This document shows positions 1 to 14,600 of a stretch of 64,000 bases of DNA, piece after piece. A program made the position numbers and the translations under genes. The first letter of the stretch is position 1. Every line of letters starts with the position of its first letter. The notes under the pieces are model-generated. The model was not told the DNA's origin and made no database searches. It worked only from the letters and a program-made list of their open reading frames with translations. Source of the stretch: Sipunculus nudus (taxonomy: Eukaryota; Annelida; Sipuncula; Golfingiida; Sipunculidae); contig CM049315.1 in NCBI GenBank assembly GCA_026874595.1, forward strand, positions 60,076,889 to 60,140,888, given 5' to 3'.

Positions 1-3000
1 CTGTATATAAAATTATTTAGAAACTTCTCAGGGATCTTACCAAAACCCTGTAAGTGTTAAAGAACATAGGAATTGACAAGCAGGAAAGACTGTGAGATTT
101 AGCTCCCATCAGTTCAAACTTTGACTGTTGGAACTAAATGAATCTAATATGTAAACCAAAGTGACAAACACATTTATCAAAAGACATTATGTCAAGCCTA
201 CCCTGAGACAAACAAGGACACCATTTCAGTGTTATCTATGATGCATGGTTCTTCATAAAATCAGACCTTTGGAACCAAGGGTACTCTATGCACCCACACA
301 TGCATACCAGAGCTCCATAGCTGTCCCTGCCTTTACAGTTACAGGTTAAGTAAATAAATTTTTTAGCAGGTGGTTTCATTAAGTACAGGGTGCATTGAAT
401 CCAGAACAGAGACTGGGCCTGATGTCACTGTCTGGTGCAAAAGTGTGACTTCACAGGCAAAAATTCAGAAATAACTTAAGCTTAGCAATATATGTTGTTT
501 TTCTTCCCTAAAAATTTGAACTGGCAGTGTGAGAAATAGTAGGCTTTCGATGAGATCTATAGCATGTTTGGCACAAGGGTTTTCCCCTGTAGCTGACATC
601 CCTGCTGAGTTGACAGTGCTCATAGATGTGCCAAGAGCTTTTGAACAAATCACTCAACCTCATGTCTTTTGTGGAAAAATAAAAAGAACAAATGTTTTTC
701 TTCCAGGAACTTGTTTCAGTTTATAGACAAATCTAAATTGACAAATTGTCTGAAAGAGTTATATAATATAATGAGATTTGGAATATGTCTGCTTGACCTA
801 CACTGTCCAGGAAAAACACAAATATAAGACTCATTCACAACAGAAAAAGTGATTACATATCAAATTGTAGTCACCATGAATACTTCAAATCTCTCTGTCT
901 AGCTGAAGGATAGTCATTCAAAAGTAAAACGTGTGCAGTCATCTGCCACCACAAATGATGAAATAAACTGAAATAATTATGCTGATTCAATGTGATGAAC
1001 AGCAGAAAATATAAATTATTTACCAACCGGCTTTGTGTTAAAACTTCATGAAGAGTTCAGCTACAGTATACAACAGATGCTGAGAAATGACAAGTACTTT
1101 CAAAAGTTAATATATCAAGTGCTGGTAACAAGGATGAGAACTCACACCCGGGACAATAAATCAATAAGAAATTAATGTGATAATATCCAACATTTCTGGC
1201 ACAGAATGCTATTTTTTTTTTATTTGCTGAGGATAGCCAGCAACCTCTACAACAGCCAGCATAATATTGGCCTAGAGATAAACTAGCATATGCTGGTAAT
1301 TCTAACACCCAAAGATTCCCAGGGTTGTAGTTTTTCACAGCTCAAACAAGTTATTCAAAGAAAATATGGGCAAAATCTATTTAAAATATCATCATCCAAG
1401 TCTGTAGTGATCTTTATTCCTAGTGGCCTGAACAGCTTGTATGAAAGTACGGCAGCCATAGTATGGCATTGAAACATGCTTTTTAAGTATGAAATGACCA
1501 ATTTCTTAATTTTAATCTTTTAATTAAGGTGTATTTAAAGGCATACAAAGGACAAGATCTTTATTATGAAATACATGACAAAGTACACAGACATGGCAGA
1601 ATATAAGGTACCCGAATATATCTTTAACTTCTGGGATTATAGTCAATTTATGAAATAAGGTAGATAAGGGTCCATGACATAGCAAAAGACTATTAACGCA
1701 GTCTTAATGTTTAACTTCAAAATCCTGTAATGATAATTATAATTCAATTCAAATTGATTGAGAATGTATGGTATAACAGAAAATAAGAATAGTAGTTAAG
1801 CAGCTAGTCACTATAATTCAAGTCTGTTTACTAAATGACTTGTTGCCTTAAATTGACATTATACTACTGAGTCTTTCACTCTGTCTCTTTAAAATGTTAT
1901 CACTGAGCCATCATTAATGGAGTAACATAACCCAGAACCAGGAAATAACTTTCAACAGCTCTTTCATTATGATGTCACCCATTCTTGGGACCAAGTTATA
2001 CTTAGCTACAGCTTGAGTTGTGAAAGATGTAAGAAACATATTTGACTGTTTTCTCATATTTTGATTTAATCACAGATGGTACGAAATAACATCCATTCCT
2101 ATTAGGCAAAAAAAAAGTATGGTTCTCACGCTGCATCAATTTTGACCCACAGTATCAGAATTTTTATTTTGATTTTCATCTTTCAAGAAGATAAAATAAT
2201 ACAATTTTGATCAGATTTCCTTTGCTATGTAGTTCTTTTACCTGTTTAGCAAAAAATTCTGTTACTATCATGCTTTTCCCTGACCATATGACATTTTTAT
2301 CAAAACATACAAAAAAAGGTAAAAAAAATTGCTTGCCCGCAATGATTTTTAAAAAAAAAGTGCTGAAGAACCAAACCTTTCTTTTTTTAACTTGTGCATG
2401 CATTTTTCTCTTTATAATCACTGCTTTTGAATGTTTTAACTGCCAGTGTAAAAATCATAAAATACATTCAGAAAAAAAGATGCAGTCACACACCAGGGTG
2501 TTTTCAATACAAATGCCTGTTTCTGCATGTTTATTTGTGATGATTGTCATGAAAGTAAGACAGCATAAACAAATCTGGTCTAAAGATACAGGTTTCCTGT
2601 AGATCACCTTGCACTAAGTCCATGTGGATAGGAGATGATTATAAGCATCCATTATTCCCCGGAGAGTGGAAATAAGCGCTTCCATTATCTAATAAGAGTA
2701 GGGACAGACAGTAGTGGAATCTACAGTAATAATAAGTGATTTTATTAATAATAAGTATTTTTATTTTTATTAAATGATTATATCGATGATCAGTTTTCTT
2801 TCATAATTGATTAAATTTGATTGCATTTTTTGCATAATGGACCACAAACAATTATGTATCCACATACAAGGTAGTCACATTATACAGACAAAATAAATTA
2901 TGTCAGATATTAATTTAAGGTTTCATTTAATTCATGTGAGAGAACTCTTGAAAAGTCTACCAAATATAAATAATAACTTCATACCAAAGGTTACTATGCA

Positions 3001-5594
3001 CACATATATGTTATAGAATTATTACACATGTTAGTAAATATGTAGGCTTGTATATCAGCTGTGCAGGTCTTTAAATGGTCAAAAATTTCATACTCCATTA
3101 CAACAGATCAATTCTGATTATTGATGGGTTAAGAGGTCAAATAATTTTTACTGATGATAGATCATGAAATTACAAATGATTCCCAACTCTATAAAGAAGA
3201 TACATTATATATAAACCCATTAACTGGGCATTTTATCAGGGTTTAAAATGAGATGAAGACTGTTCGCTTTTTATATTGATAAACCTGTGGATATTTTGGG
3301 GGTTTAATATTTGTGACACATTATTGTTTATATAAATGGACTTTCAGATTTTAAAAGCTCTTTGACTGGTTACATGGATTATTGTTAGATTTCTAAAAGA
3401 TAGACTGATGTAAGGAAGATATGAAAGATGAATTAAATGTATGTTTGAAGGCAAGGAAGTTGTTCCTAAAGAAGCCATACGTTGTTAGTCACAGAAGTGG
3501 CACAAAAGGGGTTTGGAACCTCCCCCCCCCCCCCCTCTTTTCAGCCGCGGCAACCAACCGAAGGTATTATATTTGTCCTTGAAACATATTTCTATATTGA
3601 TAAACCCGTGGATCTTTTTGGCGGTTTAATATCTGTGACACAGTATTGTTTATATAAACAGAAACTTATGCAGGTCCCATGCAGCTTCTTTGGATAGTTT
3701 ATGTGATACAACTGTTTCCACTTGGTGCAATCATTTTTTCAACATTATGCAAAAGGATTAACCTGGATGAATACGGGATATCGCTAATGCAGCTTCTCGT
3801 GTAGATGGAGGAGAAAAATGACCGGCTGGCACAGCGGGAAGCTTGTTTGTGCAGGCAAGCGTGATTCAGCCGGACACTCATTAACACAGATGAAACTGAC
3901 AGTCCCCTCTTTGATAGCTTATACGCGCTATGGAATCTCTTTAATTAATATGATCATTAAATAAATACGAGGTTACAGTTGTTTCGTACCATAATTATCA
4001 TAATTCAGGGAAACTTGCAAAATATAACATTTATCAATGACTAATGACCCTGTGTAAGTTTCCCTTATATCAACCGCTACACGGCAGTTGATTCAAGATC
4101 AAATTCTAATGCAAACTGTGCCGAATGCAGAATTTTCTTATGTCTTTTCATGTTCTGTATTATGGTTTAGCACAGCAAAATAAATATGATGAATAATAAG
4201 TATCAGGATGATCGGCAATTAAAAACACTATGTCCAGTGCCCACACTGCTGTGTTGAATGAATGGGCTGGTCAGGCTGGACGCTAGGGGCACTAGTTGTT
4301 TGCCTGCAGTTTTTAAAGCAGGCAGTCATTTGCTGCCTCCACACACAAGAGTATCGGTATTAGCGATATCTCGTTTTGGGGGAGGTCACATAAAAAATGA
4401 TTGCCAAGAGATTGAGTGTCACATGATTTTCACATTTACTGACCATGCACGTTGGTCAGTGACTGGGCTGAATCATCTCTCAGAATGTCATGTCAAACAT
4501 GCTTAAATCCGTCAGTGACAGCAGGGGTTATTAATATGCGCAACAGACCTTAATCCTGCAGTGCAGATCACAAAGTGACCACGCAGGCATTCCAGTCTTT
4601 GCCAAGGTTCGTCTGTTTTCGGGTGGTAACCTCCATGCAATTCAAAAACCACATAAAAATCCCTCAAAATGATGTGTACATTAAAAATTATTCATTCTCA
4701 TATCAGCAAGGTCACGGAGGGTCAGTGAGGGAACAAAAACCTTTAAAAAGAGGTATCAAACAGTGTCATACACAACACGGTCTCCGAGAATTCACAATGA
4801 GGACGAAATTCCTTTTAGAAGTAAATTAGATTATAAAAGTTAATCCTCAGTCGTTTTTTTATCTTCCAGTCTTTGAATATGATTTTACAACTGATTCCTA
4901 CCACTAGAAATAATATATTCTACATAATCTCATCTGACATCAACTATCACTGATGCAGTGTAAGTGCATGTTGTCACAGTGACAAGTCAATAGAAGTTAA
5001 TGTGTGGGCGTGGACATAAACATAGGCTCTACTTACATAGTACCGGTATGTGGATGGGTTGGTATGTACATTAAGTTAATGCTGATACGTTATAGATTAT
5101 ACAAAGCAGACAGTCACGGTGACAGCTTGACCAGTGCCAGCACTGAGAGATCAGATACACGGCTGTCAGATGACCTGGAATAAACCTGGACTGCAGTGTT
5201 GGCAAAACAGATAAAAATTCACGGGCGTTCTGTCTTTACTTACCCTTATTGGAATCAAAATCAGTAAAATCCTGTCCGGACGAACTGGACGCCATTTTTC
5301 TGGGGTTTTCCATTAATTTCCCCTCATTTCGCTCAATGTTTTAGCCTCAATCTGTTTGCAGCATCATCGCTTCCCGTCAGAGCTTGGTGGCCATGATCTA
5401 CATCGATTGGATTTCCTAAATCAAGTGCTCATCCGATCGGTTAAGTTCGGCTATTATCGGCAGTAATCGGAATTGTAGGAAATCTCTCTATTATCGCTCA
5501 CAACAACGCGACTGTGGGGAAGATATGTGTTAGCTGTAGGCCGGATAGTTAATTAATCCTTAACGACGATAAAAAGATTAATCTAGTTGTTAAG
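1..5594. other. Upstream region of EXOSC9, no supportable gene
   Basis: This AT-rich stretch has only short open frames of low-complexity composition, with no recognisable domain or conserved splice pattern on either strand. It contains a C homopolymer near 3523-3535 and an imperfect direct repeat (listed separately). The last few hundred bases, where GC rises and ATCGG-type words recur (about 5400-5475), are the likely promoter and 5' UTR area of EXOSC9. No TATA box or start site could be placed. The AT-rich part could be the 3' UTR of a gene lying outside the window, but nothing shows this directly. Confidence 0.4.
3267..3660 (+). repeat. Imperfect direct repeat pair, about 70 bp each
   Basis: Two copies of a segment reading TATTGATAAACC-(T/C)GTGGAT, followed by a GGTTTAATAT-TGTGACACA-TATTGTTTATATAAA core, occur at about 3270-3340 and 3590-3660. 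The copies are roughly 320 bp apart in the same orientation, with scattered mismatches. They are not related to the other repeats seen in the window. Confidence 0.6.
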
Positions 5595-5660
5595 ATGAAA
5601 GAAGTACCGTTGTCACTCTGTGAAAGGAGCTTCATACTAGACGCCATCAGCCAAAAAAAG
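5595..5660 (+). CDS. EXOSC9: EXOSC9 exon 1
   Basis: Codes residues 1-22, starting MKEVPLSLCERSFIL. It ends in phase 0 before the donor GTATAA. This exon was too short for the supplied long-frame list and was found by its match to the conserved N-terminus of the family. Confidence 0.95.
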
Positions 5661-8600
5661 GTATAAACTATAATATTAATCATTAAACTTTCAATGCTTG
5701 ATCAGTTCACATGCAGTCATAATACTCGCACATAATATACAGTAGAGCGTCGTTATCCGAAAGCCTCGAGGAACAAGCCTTTTGTTCGGATAAACGATTG
5801 ATCAGATGAACGATTTCGCATGAAATTGCTCTGAGAATCACTGTGATTAGGCCTACCGCCGAGTTTGGGACATTATCATATACTGACTGACCCAAATTGA
5901 TTAAGCTAGCCCCTGATAAACGTGTGACGATATATTATAACATTTTTCGATCAATTTAATAAATTTATTATATAGTACACATTATTATATAATAATTTAA
6001 TTATTGGTAAACAGCCCTGCGCTGAAAACAATCGGTATCGTACCTACATCTTGTCACGCGTGGCTGCCATGATAACTGGAATGACCTGCCATGACCTCAA
6101 AAGTGCTGTCATCTTTCGGCAGATAGGTTAACTACGGGAACCTTTATACACTTTTTGTACTGTATTTTTATTGAAAGGATAAGTGAGAGGATCGGTTGAA
6201 TGCATAAGTTAACAAGTTAATGTACACAGTTTTATTTCAAATAAATGAAACAAAACGTAAATGTCACTGATCTTAGATCTTTCAACGTTAAATTCTCAGG
6301 CGAGGTCAGCTGGCTAGGTACCCATGTCAGGTCTTGCAAGGATGGACAGCTTGTCATCAACTGACAGGACATGGCCTTTACGTGACTGCATTGACGAGTA
6401 AGAGTTAACAGTATGTAAAAATTCACGTGGAGAATAATTAGGATGAGCAGGAAATTGTGTTGACATTGTCTATCACAATGGTTTAATCAGCTTCGTAGCA
6501 TGGTTGATATAAAGCTCGGACTTCCTCAGTGCAGTCATAAGCAGCGATTCTAGCTCATCAAAATTCCCTTATATTGGGCAGAAATAATCTGGCCAATAGA
6601 CTTTGTGAGTAAATAACCGAGGCGCACATAAACTCAATTAATGATCGTGTTGTACTCAAGGCCCTGGCGACTACTGGAACGAAGATCAAAGCTACCGGAT
6701 AATCCTTTAAAGCCACCGTAATCAAAGCTGAGCCGAGGACTATACGGATCGGCGAGGCTGATTTATTACACCTACAACCTACGGTTGTCTACTCGGTCAT
6801 GGTCTGTTGTAACATTTTGTTGGTGCAGTTAAATTACCCCAGCCTGGACATTCTGATTAAAGGGAGGACAAGCTGGACAACTCAGGCCAGCGTGGCAGTG
6901 TTTTCACACCTACTGCCTACACTCGGGTGCACTAATCATTCGGCAATATGTATCACAGCTGATGTGGCTTCTTTTTTTTTGAATCAGACGTTCTGTTATA
7001 CCATTTTTATTCTAGATTTTTTTGTCATCGCTCAGATTTCGGATAAATGGTCAAAATTTAGTTTTTTTTATTTTGGATGAACAATTTATCGGATAAATGG
7101 TGTTCGGATATTCGATGTTCTACTGTAATCTTATTTTCTATGCACTGAAAATGTGAAATATTAAAGCCTAAGCTGAATAATATGCTCCCAATTTGTTCTC
7201 ACTTCTGAGGGTGTTGGGAATTCTGTTTACAGCTTGGGTAACATGTTAAAGAGGGCAATATATTTGGGAACCGGTCATTTCTTCAGCCTTCACTACAGTT
7301 GATTTGTCACGAAAGGAAAATGGTGACGAAGTGACCGTCATGATACATATGTGGGACTTGGCCTGGCACATTCGTATAATCAACAGTTCAAATGCAGAAT
7401 TACAGAATAGTGAAATATGGCCAGGATACATGTTAGTTACGGCAAAAAAGTGTTTATACTCTGCAAAGGTTCATTAGCTCAGCTGACTATAAGTCATCTG
7501 AGCTATTGTCGTGGTCCATAGTCCGTTGTCTGTCCATCCGTAAAATTTTGCAGGTTTATACCTCCTGGACAGCTTTCTTGATTTTATGACAGGTGGCGCC
7601 ACCTACATTCGAGTTTACACTGCAGACATCCAAGCTCATATCTCGGGAACCGTTTGACCAATTTGGCCAAAATCGGCATGTGTATAGATCTCATATAGCT
7701 CTTTATCATAGACAAAACTGGAGGGGCCACCTGCAACCACTTTTGCACAGCGTCCATCTGTTTGTCTGCCGTGGGCTAACATCACTCATATCTCAGTAGT
7801 GGTTTGATTTATATGCCTTAAATTTTGCATATGTATACAACTTCGACAGCTTTCTGGATTTTGTGGTAGGTGGCACAACCTACATACACGTTTCGGCTGC
7901 AGACATCCATGCTCATATGCAACACACCTCACTCTATTTCCCCTTGTCCCTCAATCCATGCCTCACTTCACTGTTCCACTCTGAATTTGGCGGATACACA
8001 GTCGCTTGTCTACTACCCATATTCTAGTTGTAATATTATTTAGGGCTCTGCTTGACAAGTGGTGCCCTATAGTGATCACCATGTCAGTTCGTCCTTCCGT
8101 ACTTCCATCAGTGACATGCGCGATAACTCAACAACAACATACAGGGATGATTGGTACCTATCAAGGCTCCAGACCTTTTGAATTACAGACTTGTCAGAAT
8201 TCAAATATGGCCACCACAGCCCAATCGCTGATTTTCTTTCGCGTGTGATGACTCAACAATAACAAACTGCAGCTTTCCAAAATTCACAAGGATGATTGGT
8301 ACCTATGAGAGCTTCAGACCTATCAACTTACAGACTTGTAGGAATTCCAATATGGCCGTCACAGCTCAATCACTGATTTTCTATCGCCCATGATACCTCA
8401 ACAACAACAAACTGCAGATTTCCCAAATTCACAGGGATGATTGGTACCTATGAGGCCTCCAGACCTTTCGAATCAAAGACTTATTGGAACTCCAGTATGG
8501 CCACCACAGCCCAATTGCTGATTTTCTTTCACAGGCGATAACTCAACAACAACATACTGCAACTTTCCCAAATTCACAGGAATGATTGGTACCTATGAGA

Positions 8601-11600
8601 GCTTGAGACCTATCAAATTACAGACTTGTCTGAATTCCAGTATGTCTGCCACAGCCCAAATGCGGTTTTTCTTTTGCGCACAATAACTCAACAGCAACAT
8701 ACTGCAGCTTTTCCAAATTCACAGGGATGATTGGTACCTATAATAGCTCCAGACCTATTGAATTACAGATCTGTCGGAATTCCAATATGGATGCCACAGC
8801 CCAATCGCTGATTTTCTTTCACAGGCGATAACTCAACAGCAACATACTGCAGCTTTCCCAAATTCACAGGAATGATTTTCACATATGAGGGCTCCACACC
8901 TTGTGAATTACACACCTGTTGGGATTCCAATATTGCCAGCATAGCCCAATCGCTGATTTTCTTTCGAAAAAAATAACTCAGCAGCAACATACTGCAGCTT
9001 TCCCAAATTCACAGGGATGATTATTACCTATGACGGCTCCAGACCTATTGAATTACAGACTTGTTGGAATTCCAATATGGCCACCACAACCCGATTTATG
9101 GGTTTTTCTTCTCGGCAATAACTCAACAAAAATATACTTTAGCTTTTCCAAATTCATAGGAATGATTAGTACATATGAGTGCTCCACACCTTGTGAATTA
9201 CACACCTGTTTGGATTCCAATATGGCCACCACAGCCCAATCACTGATTTTTTTTCACGCCCAGTAACTCAACAATAACATACTGCAGCTTTCCCAAATTC
9301 ACAGGGATGTTTGGTACCTATGAAGGCTCCAGACCTATCGAATTACAGACCTGTCGGGATTCCAGTATGGCCATCACAGCCCAATCACTTATTTTCTTTT
9401 GCGGGCGATATCTCAACAAGAATATGCTTGATCTTTATCATTTACACAGAGATGATTGGTACCTATAAGGGCTCCAGACCTATTGAATTACAGACCTGTC
9501 GGAATTCAAGTATGGTCACCACAGCCCAATCGCTGATTTTCTGTCACGCGCAATAACTCAACAACAACATACTTCAGCTTTCCAAAATTCACAGGGATAA
9601 ATTGGTACCTATGAGGATACTATCCCTATCAAATTACAAGTCTGTCCGAATCCCAATATGGCCACCAGAGCACAATTGGGATTTTCTTTTAAGCTCGATA
9701 TCTCAACAAGATCATGCTTGATCTTCTTATTTACAGAGAGATGATTGGTACCTATAAGGGCTCCATCTTTATCAAATGGCAGACCTGTCAGAATTCTAAT
9801 ATGGCCACCAGAGCACAATTGTTGATTTTCTTTCACACCCTGTATATCTCAACAAGAACATGCTTGATCTTTCTCAAACTCACGGTGATCATTGGTGCCT
9901 ATGAGGGCTTCTGACCTATATAAATACAGACTTGCTCCAAATCAAATATGGCCAACATAGTACAATCAGTGATTTTCTATTTCACACATTATTTCAGACA
10001 TATCTTCTTTAATATAATTTGAATCAGTAGGATTTTTTCCTTCATGCATATGGATAAAAACCTGTTTTTGTATTTCATATTTTTTCAACGTTAACCTACA
10101 CTTTTCACCCATATGTAAACTAGTCCATCACTACCAGAAATGCAGGGCCCTCTAAGGACCATTGTCCAACCACATCTAGTTAAATTCATAACACTTGAAA
10201 TATGCTTAAATATGTCCAAAATTGATCATTTATAGGATTTTACTTCATTTCACAATAACTTTTATTAGGCTTTGTACTACTAAAATCTTAGATTGCTAGC
10301 TATGAAAAGTGCATCTAGCCAGAAATTCTAGCTTTTGCAAACTTGGTTTTCAAACAGGGTATCTGAGGAATACTGTGCTTGCCTTTATATTAGCAGGGTT
10401 GAATTTTTGCGGTTTTTGTAATTTTAAAAGTTTCAAGGGGGTTCCTTTTTTTTTTTTAGTTTTATGAAACTATAAACTGTTGTGTCCAAATTATTTCATA
10501 AACCACTGATTTCACTATTATCTAGGCCTATTATTTCTCTGTCCGGATATCGCATGCTGGGCCAATGCGTACGGGAAGCATTGACCCCGCGGGTTGTAAT
10601 TAGTTCACGGCCAAAGCTCATGCAATCAAACAACTCACATGTCATTAAAGTGTGAGAAACCAACCTGTAACTACATAACGGTGTAATAAATTTGTTCAGG
10701 GAAACTGTCTTGATAAGGGTATCTTTCTCCTTAATTAACAGACGTGTCGTAATCACCTGCTCGTCGATCAAAAGGGACGCCTGTAGGTAGCCCCCATGTG
10801 GCAGGATCAAAGGCCGGGATGTGCCCAGAATAATATGAGTGCCGTTAATGTTGCAAATCACTTCTGTGTGGGTGGAAGAAGAAACCGTATTCAGTTTTTA
10901 CAGTAAAAAAATCTGAAGCCAAACATCATATTCCACTGTTCTAGGGCAATTTGGCCCCATCATGAACAGTGATCTTTCAAATATATTCAAATATTCACAA
11001 GATCACTAGCCAATCAAACATTGTTTGGCGCGTCATAATTTCGTCAGTGACAGCATGACTCCTTTATACAGTTACAAGGGGGCCTTACCCAAGCAGCTAT
11101 GTTCACTACTTAATGACAAATTTTATTCATTAACAATAACTAAATACGGCACAATGTGAAAGAGAACCTTCTACTTAATATTCATTTTAAGCAGCACTGG
11201 ATGTCATCTAGCATGGCACACATACACATAATTTTTAAATATTACTGCCCGGCGGGCATTGACATTTTCCATTTATGGTGGGGGGGGGGCAGGAAAAACT
11301 CCTGGGCGCGCCCGCTGGTGTCAGCATATTCCTGTAAAGGGTCACGGTTTTGCAAATAATCCAACCGATATTAATATAAATGGGCCCAGTTATTCTCCCC
11401 GAATCACATAAAGTATATGCACCAGACTCGATGGACATCACTATGTGGCCGAAGATTAATCACAACTGTTGCCAACTATCATCAGCTTCTGAAATTAATG
11501 ACCATGGCCTGGTATATATGCATTCAAAACTGCATGGTTTAAATTTCGCAGTAGGAGAGACTGTGAATATTGTGAATTTGAAACCACTGCAAATAAGAAG

Positions 11601-14600
11601 ACAACCACAGTATATATTATATATTTTACAGGCTTTAGTCTATGAGATTGATTGTTTATATTAAAAATGACGTTTCTTTTTTATTAATATTGTGTGCTGT
11701 TTTCAGAGACTTGACGGTAGAGAGGCGTTTGACTACAGACACGTGAAGATCACATTTGGTATAGACAGAGGCTGCTGCACAGTGGAACTGGGAGACACAA
11801 GGTTTGTATCCAAGGGTAGCCTAGCTAGTGGTCAAAGTTCAAATCCTGCCAGGGCATCAAAGGTCTACTGGAGGATTCTCACCTTTGTCTAAGTTACCTA
11901 GTTCATGTATTCAGGACCTATAAAAGTGGTTGTAATTGTGGATTGGTTGCTACTGAGGTGGTCGCAAGGTAGGGTTCCACTGTATATAAAACTGAAATCC
12001 AGGAGGTTTACTAAAACATTCTTATCGTGAGGTTACTTTCACCTTTGTTCAGCAGACACTGACACAGACAGCCAAAGTACCCAATTCATTAAAAAGTTGT
12101 ATTGACTGGCTCAGTGAATGGAAAATACCAGAACACATCTTATATTGCATGGTTAATACACATGAGACCTATGACCTCTACACTGTTTAGACACTTATCA
12201 GTAAACCTATGTGGTCTGCAGATGATTGAATGGTATTTTAAGTTACCCCTAACCTGAATGTTAAATTTATAAGGGTGCCACTGGATTGCAGGTTAGTGGT
12301 TGTGATTATCAGTACTGAATTTTAAAGTGCAAACTGCATACAGAATATGTAACAGAAACCTAACAGAAACCCCCCACATGTGTAGAAAGGATTATATTAA
12401 GGTACATAATCAATTGCCATAATATCTGTATTATCTCATGCTACGAGTTCATTTTGCTGAATACAAAATTCTGACTCGCAGTCTCCAAATCACCAGTGTT
12501 ATAAGTTGTTATAGTTCTGTGTGTGAGTAAACAGAAACCACATGTGTATTTACCATAACAAGACTGCATGACCATGAGGTCTGATCATGCCATGCACAAC
12601 AACAAGCAGAACAAACATAAAGGAAGAAACAGGAGAAACCCAATCTGATGCTTGAAAAATCTTGATTTGTTAAGTTGCCTGGTATGGCCACCAGGTGGCA
12701 TGCACACAGAGCTTATTTCAACTCATGTACAATTGATTTTAAAATGAAGTATTGGCATACAGCATAAATTTTAAGGAGAACACACTATATTTCATATTAA
12801 TTTGCATAGGTCCCCTTAAAGAATGTGAGATGTGTTGGCTGAATGATGGTTTTATTGACAGGGTCCTTGTCCAGGTATCATGTGAGGTGGCAGAACCAAA
12901 ACAGACCCGTCCCAACGAGGGCCTCCTGTTTGTCAACCTGGAGTTATCACCAATGGCAGCTCAGCAGTTTGAACCGGGAAGGTAATTCCTGCCTATTATT
13001 TATAAAGTGGCTGTAGTGTGTATTTGGAACAAAAGCCAACCTATTGCTTCCATATGAGGCAGTTATCAATCACACACCTTGATCAAAGGATAATGTTCCT
13101 GAGACACTGTTTCTTTTAACAAATAGCAGGACGACTGAAGTTTATTCTATGCTCTTATTGAGGCCAATAATAGGATGGGTTAAATGAAGAATGACAATCA
13201 ACCACCTATGAAGTAATGTAATTACTCTGCAAGTCAGGTTGTAATAGAAATATATAGAAATGTTAGATTTAACCATTCTTGCAGACTTCTGGCAATTTTC
13301 CATTTGGTTTTATACATATTTGATGAGTAAATCTGTGAATTTGCCTTTTTTTGTCACCTTTCTTTAAAGGTCACCTGATCTTAATTAGTTTTTCATACCT
13401 GAACGGCAAGGCTATTGCAGTTTATCCTTATTTGAATTCAAATTGATATTTCATGTCAAATATACAAGTATTATTCTTAAAAATTTCTTGGAACAAAACA
13501 AGTATGGTTTTGTCTAATTTATTTCAGAACAACTATAATTAAGTACTTTTATAACCTTACTCATATTTCATTATCCTGGCAATACGGTAATTCCCTTATT
13601 TTTCCTTAATTCTACAAGTCTTCACTGGGTATACTGCAGACATTTTATATACAAATATCATAAACAACAAAGACACTACTTTCCTTAATTTACCTGGTTA
13701 TATTAATAGATATATGTGAAATTTATGATTGATTAAGTCATCTCTATATAATACTCTATATACCCTATTTAATATTTCATAAAGATCCAACGAAAACTGA
13801 TCGGGATATGAGTTATAACATTAAAGTACCGAGTTTAAAAATTCAGAGTGTGAAAACCTAAGATAAATCTGAACAGGAAGGGGGGGGGGGGTGTTTTGTG
13901 TCAACCTAATGTAAACAGGAAAGGGTTAAAATTGATACTTTAATAATTGTATCGCCAGACATAGTCTGGAGATACTATGGTTTAGGCACGGTTGCGCCGC
14001 CGCCGCCGCCGCAGAGATTTCTTTTGGACACAATAACTCAAAAAATATTTCAAGGATCTTTTTCAAACTTGACACATTTATAGATATAGGTGAGAGGACA
14101 AAGCCTATTTAAAATGGGGTCATGACCTCAACTAGGAGAGTGACCTTGACCTTGAATAGATCCATTTTTGGGGAAAATCACACAAATTCTTAAAAATCTC
14201 AAGAAATATTTCATGGATTTATCCAAAAATCAAGTTGGACAAAGATCTTGGATAGTGATGTCATGTACCGGAAAGTGGTGGTGCCACCTAGTATTCTTTT
14301 TTTGTTTTTGTGCCGTTTAATACCCCCATCATTGCCACTTGACAGTACTTTTAGCATCACAAGTCAAAAACTGATTGACAGATTTCTTTAATATTATGCA
14401 TGTACATAGGTATGGGTAATGGGATGATGTATAGTAAAATTGGGGTCATGACCTTTCCTTTGAGAGTGGCTTTGACCTTGAATATTACCATATATGGTGA
14501 AAATCACATAAAATCATGAATATCTTAAAAAGGGATGCATGGATTGGTCCAAAAATCAAGTTGACGGAAGATCTTGGATAGTTTTGTCTTTTGCAGAAGA

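Noticed and set aside
2207-2602. 131-codon + strand frame in the upstream region
   Set aside because: Composition follows the local AT-rich, A- and T-run sequence; no domain seen.
10496-10861. 121-codon - strand frame in EXOSC9 intron 1
   Set aside because: No recognisable domain, no adjoining exons and no second copy in the window; left as non-coding.
11812-11850. Possible functional tRNA gene
   Set aside because: A and B boxes are too close together and no cloverleaf could be drawn; at best a SINE remnant.
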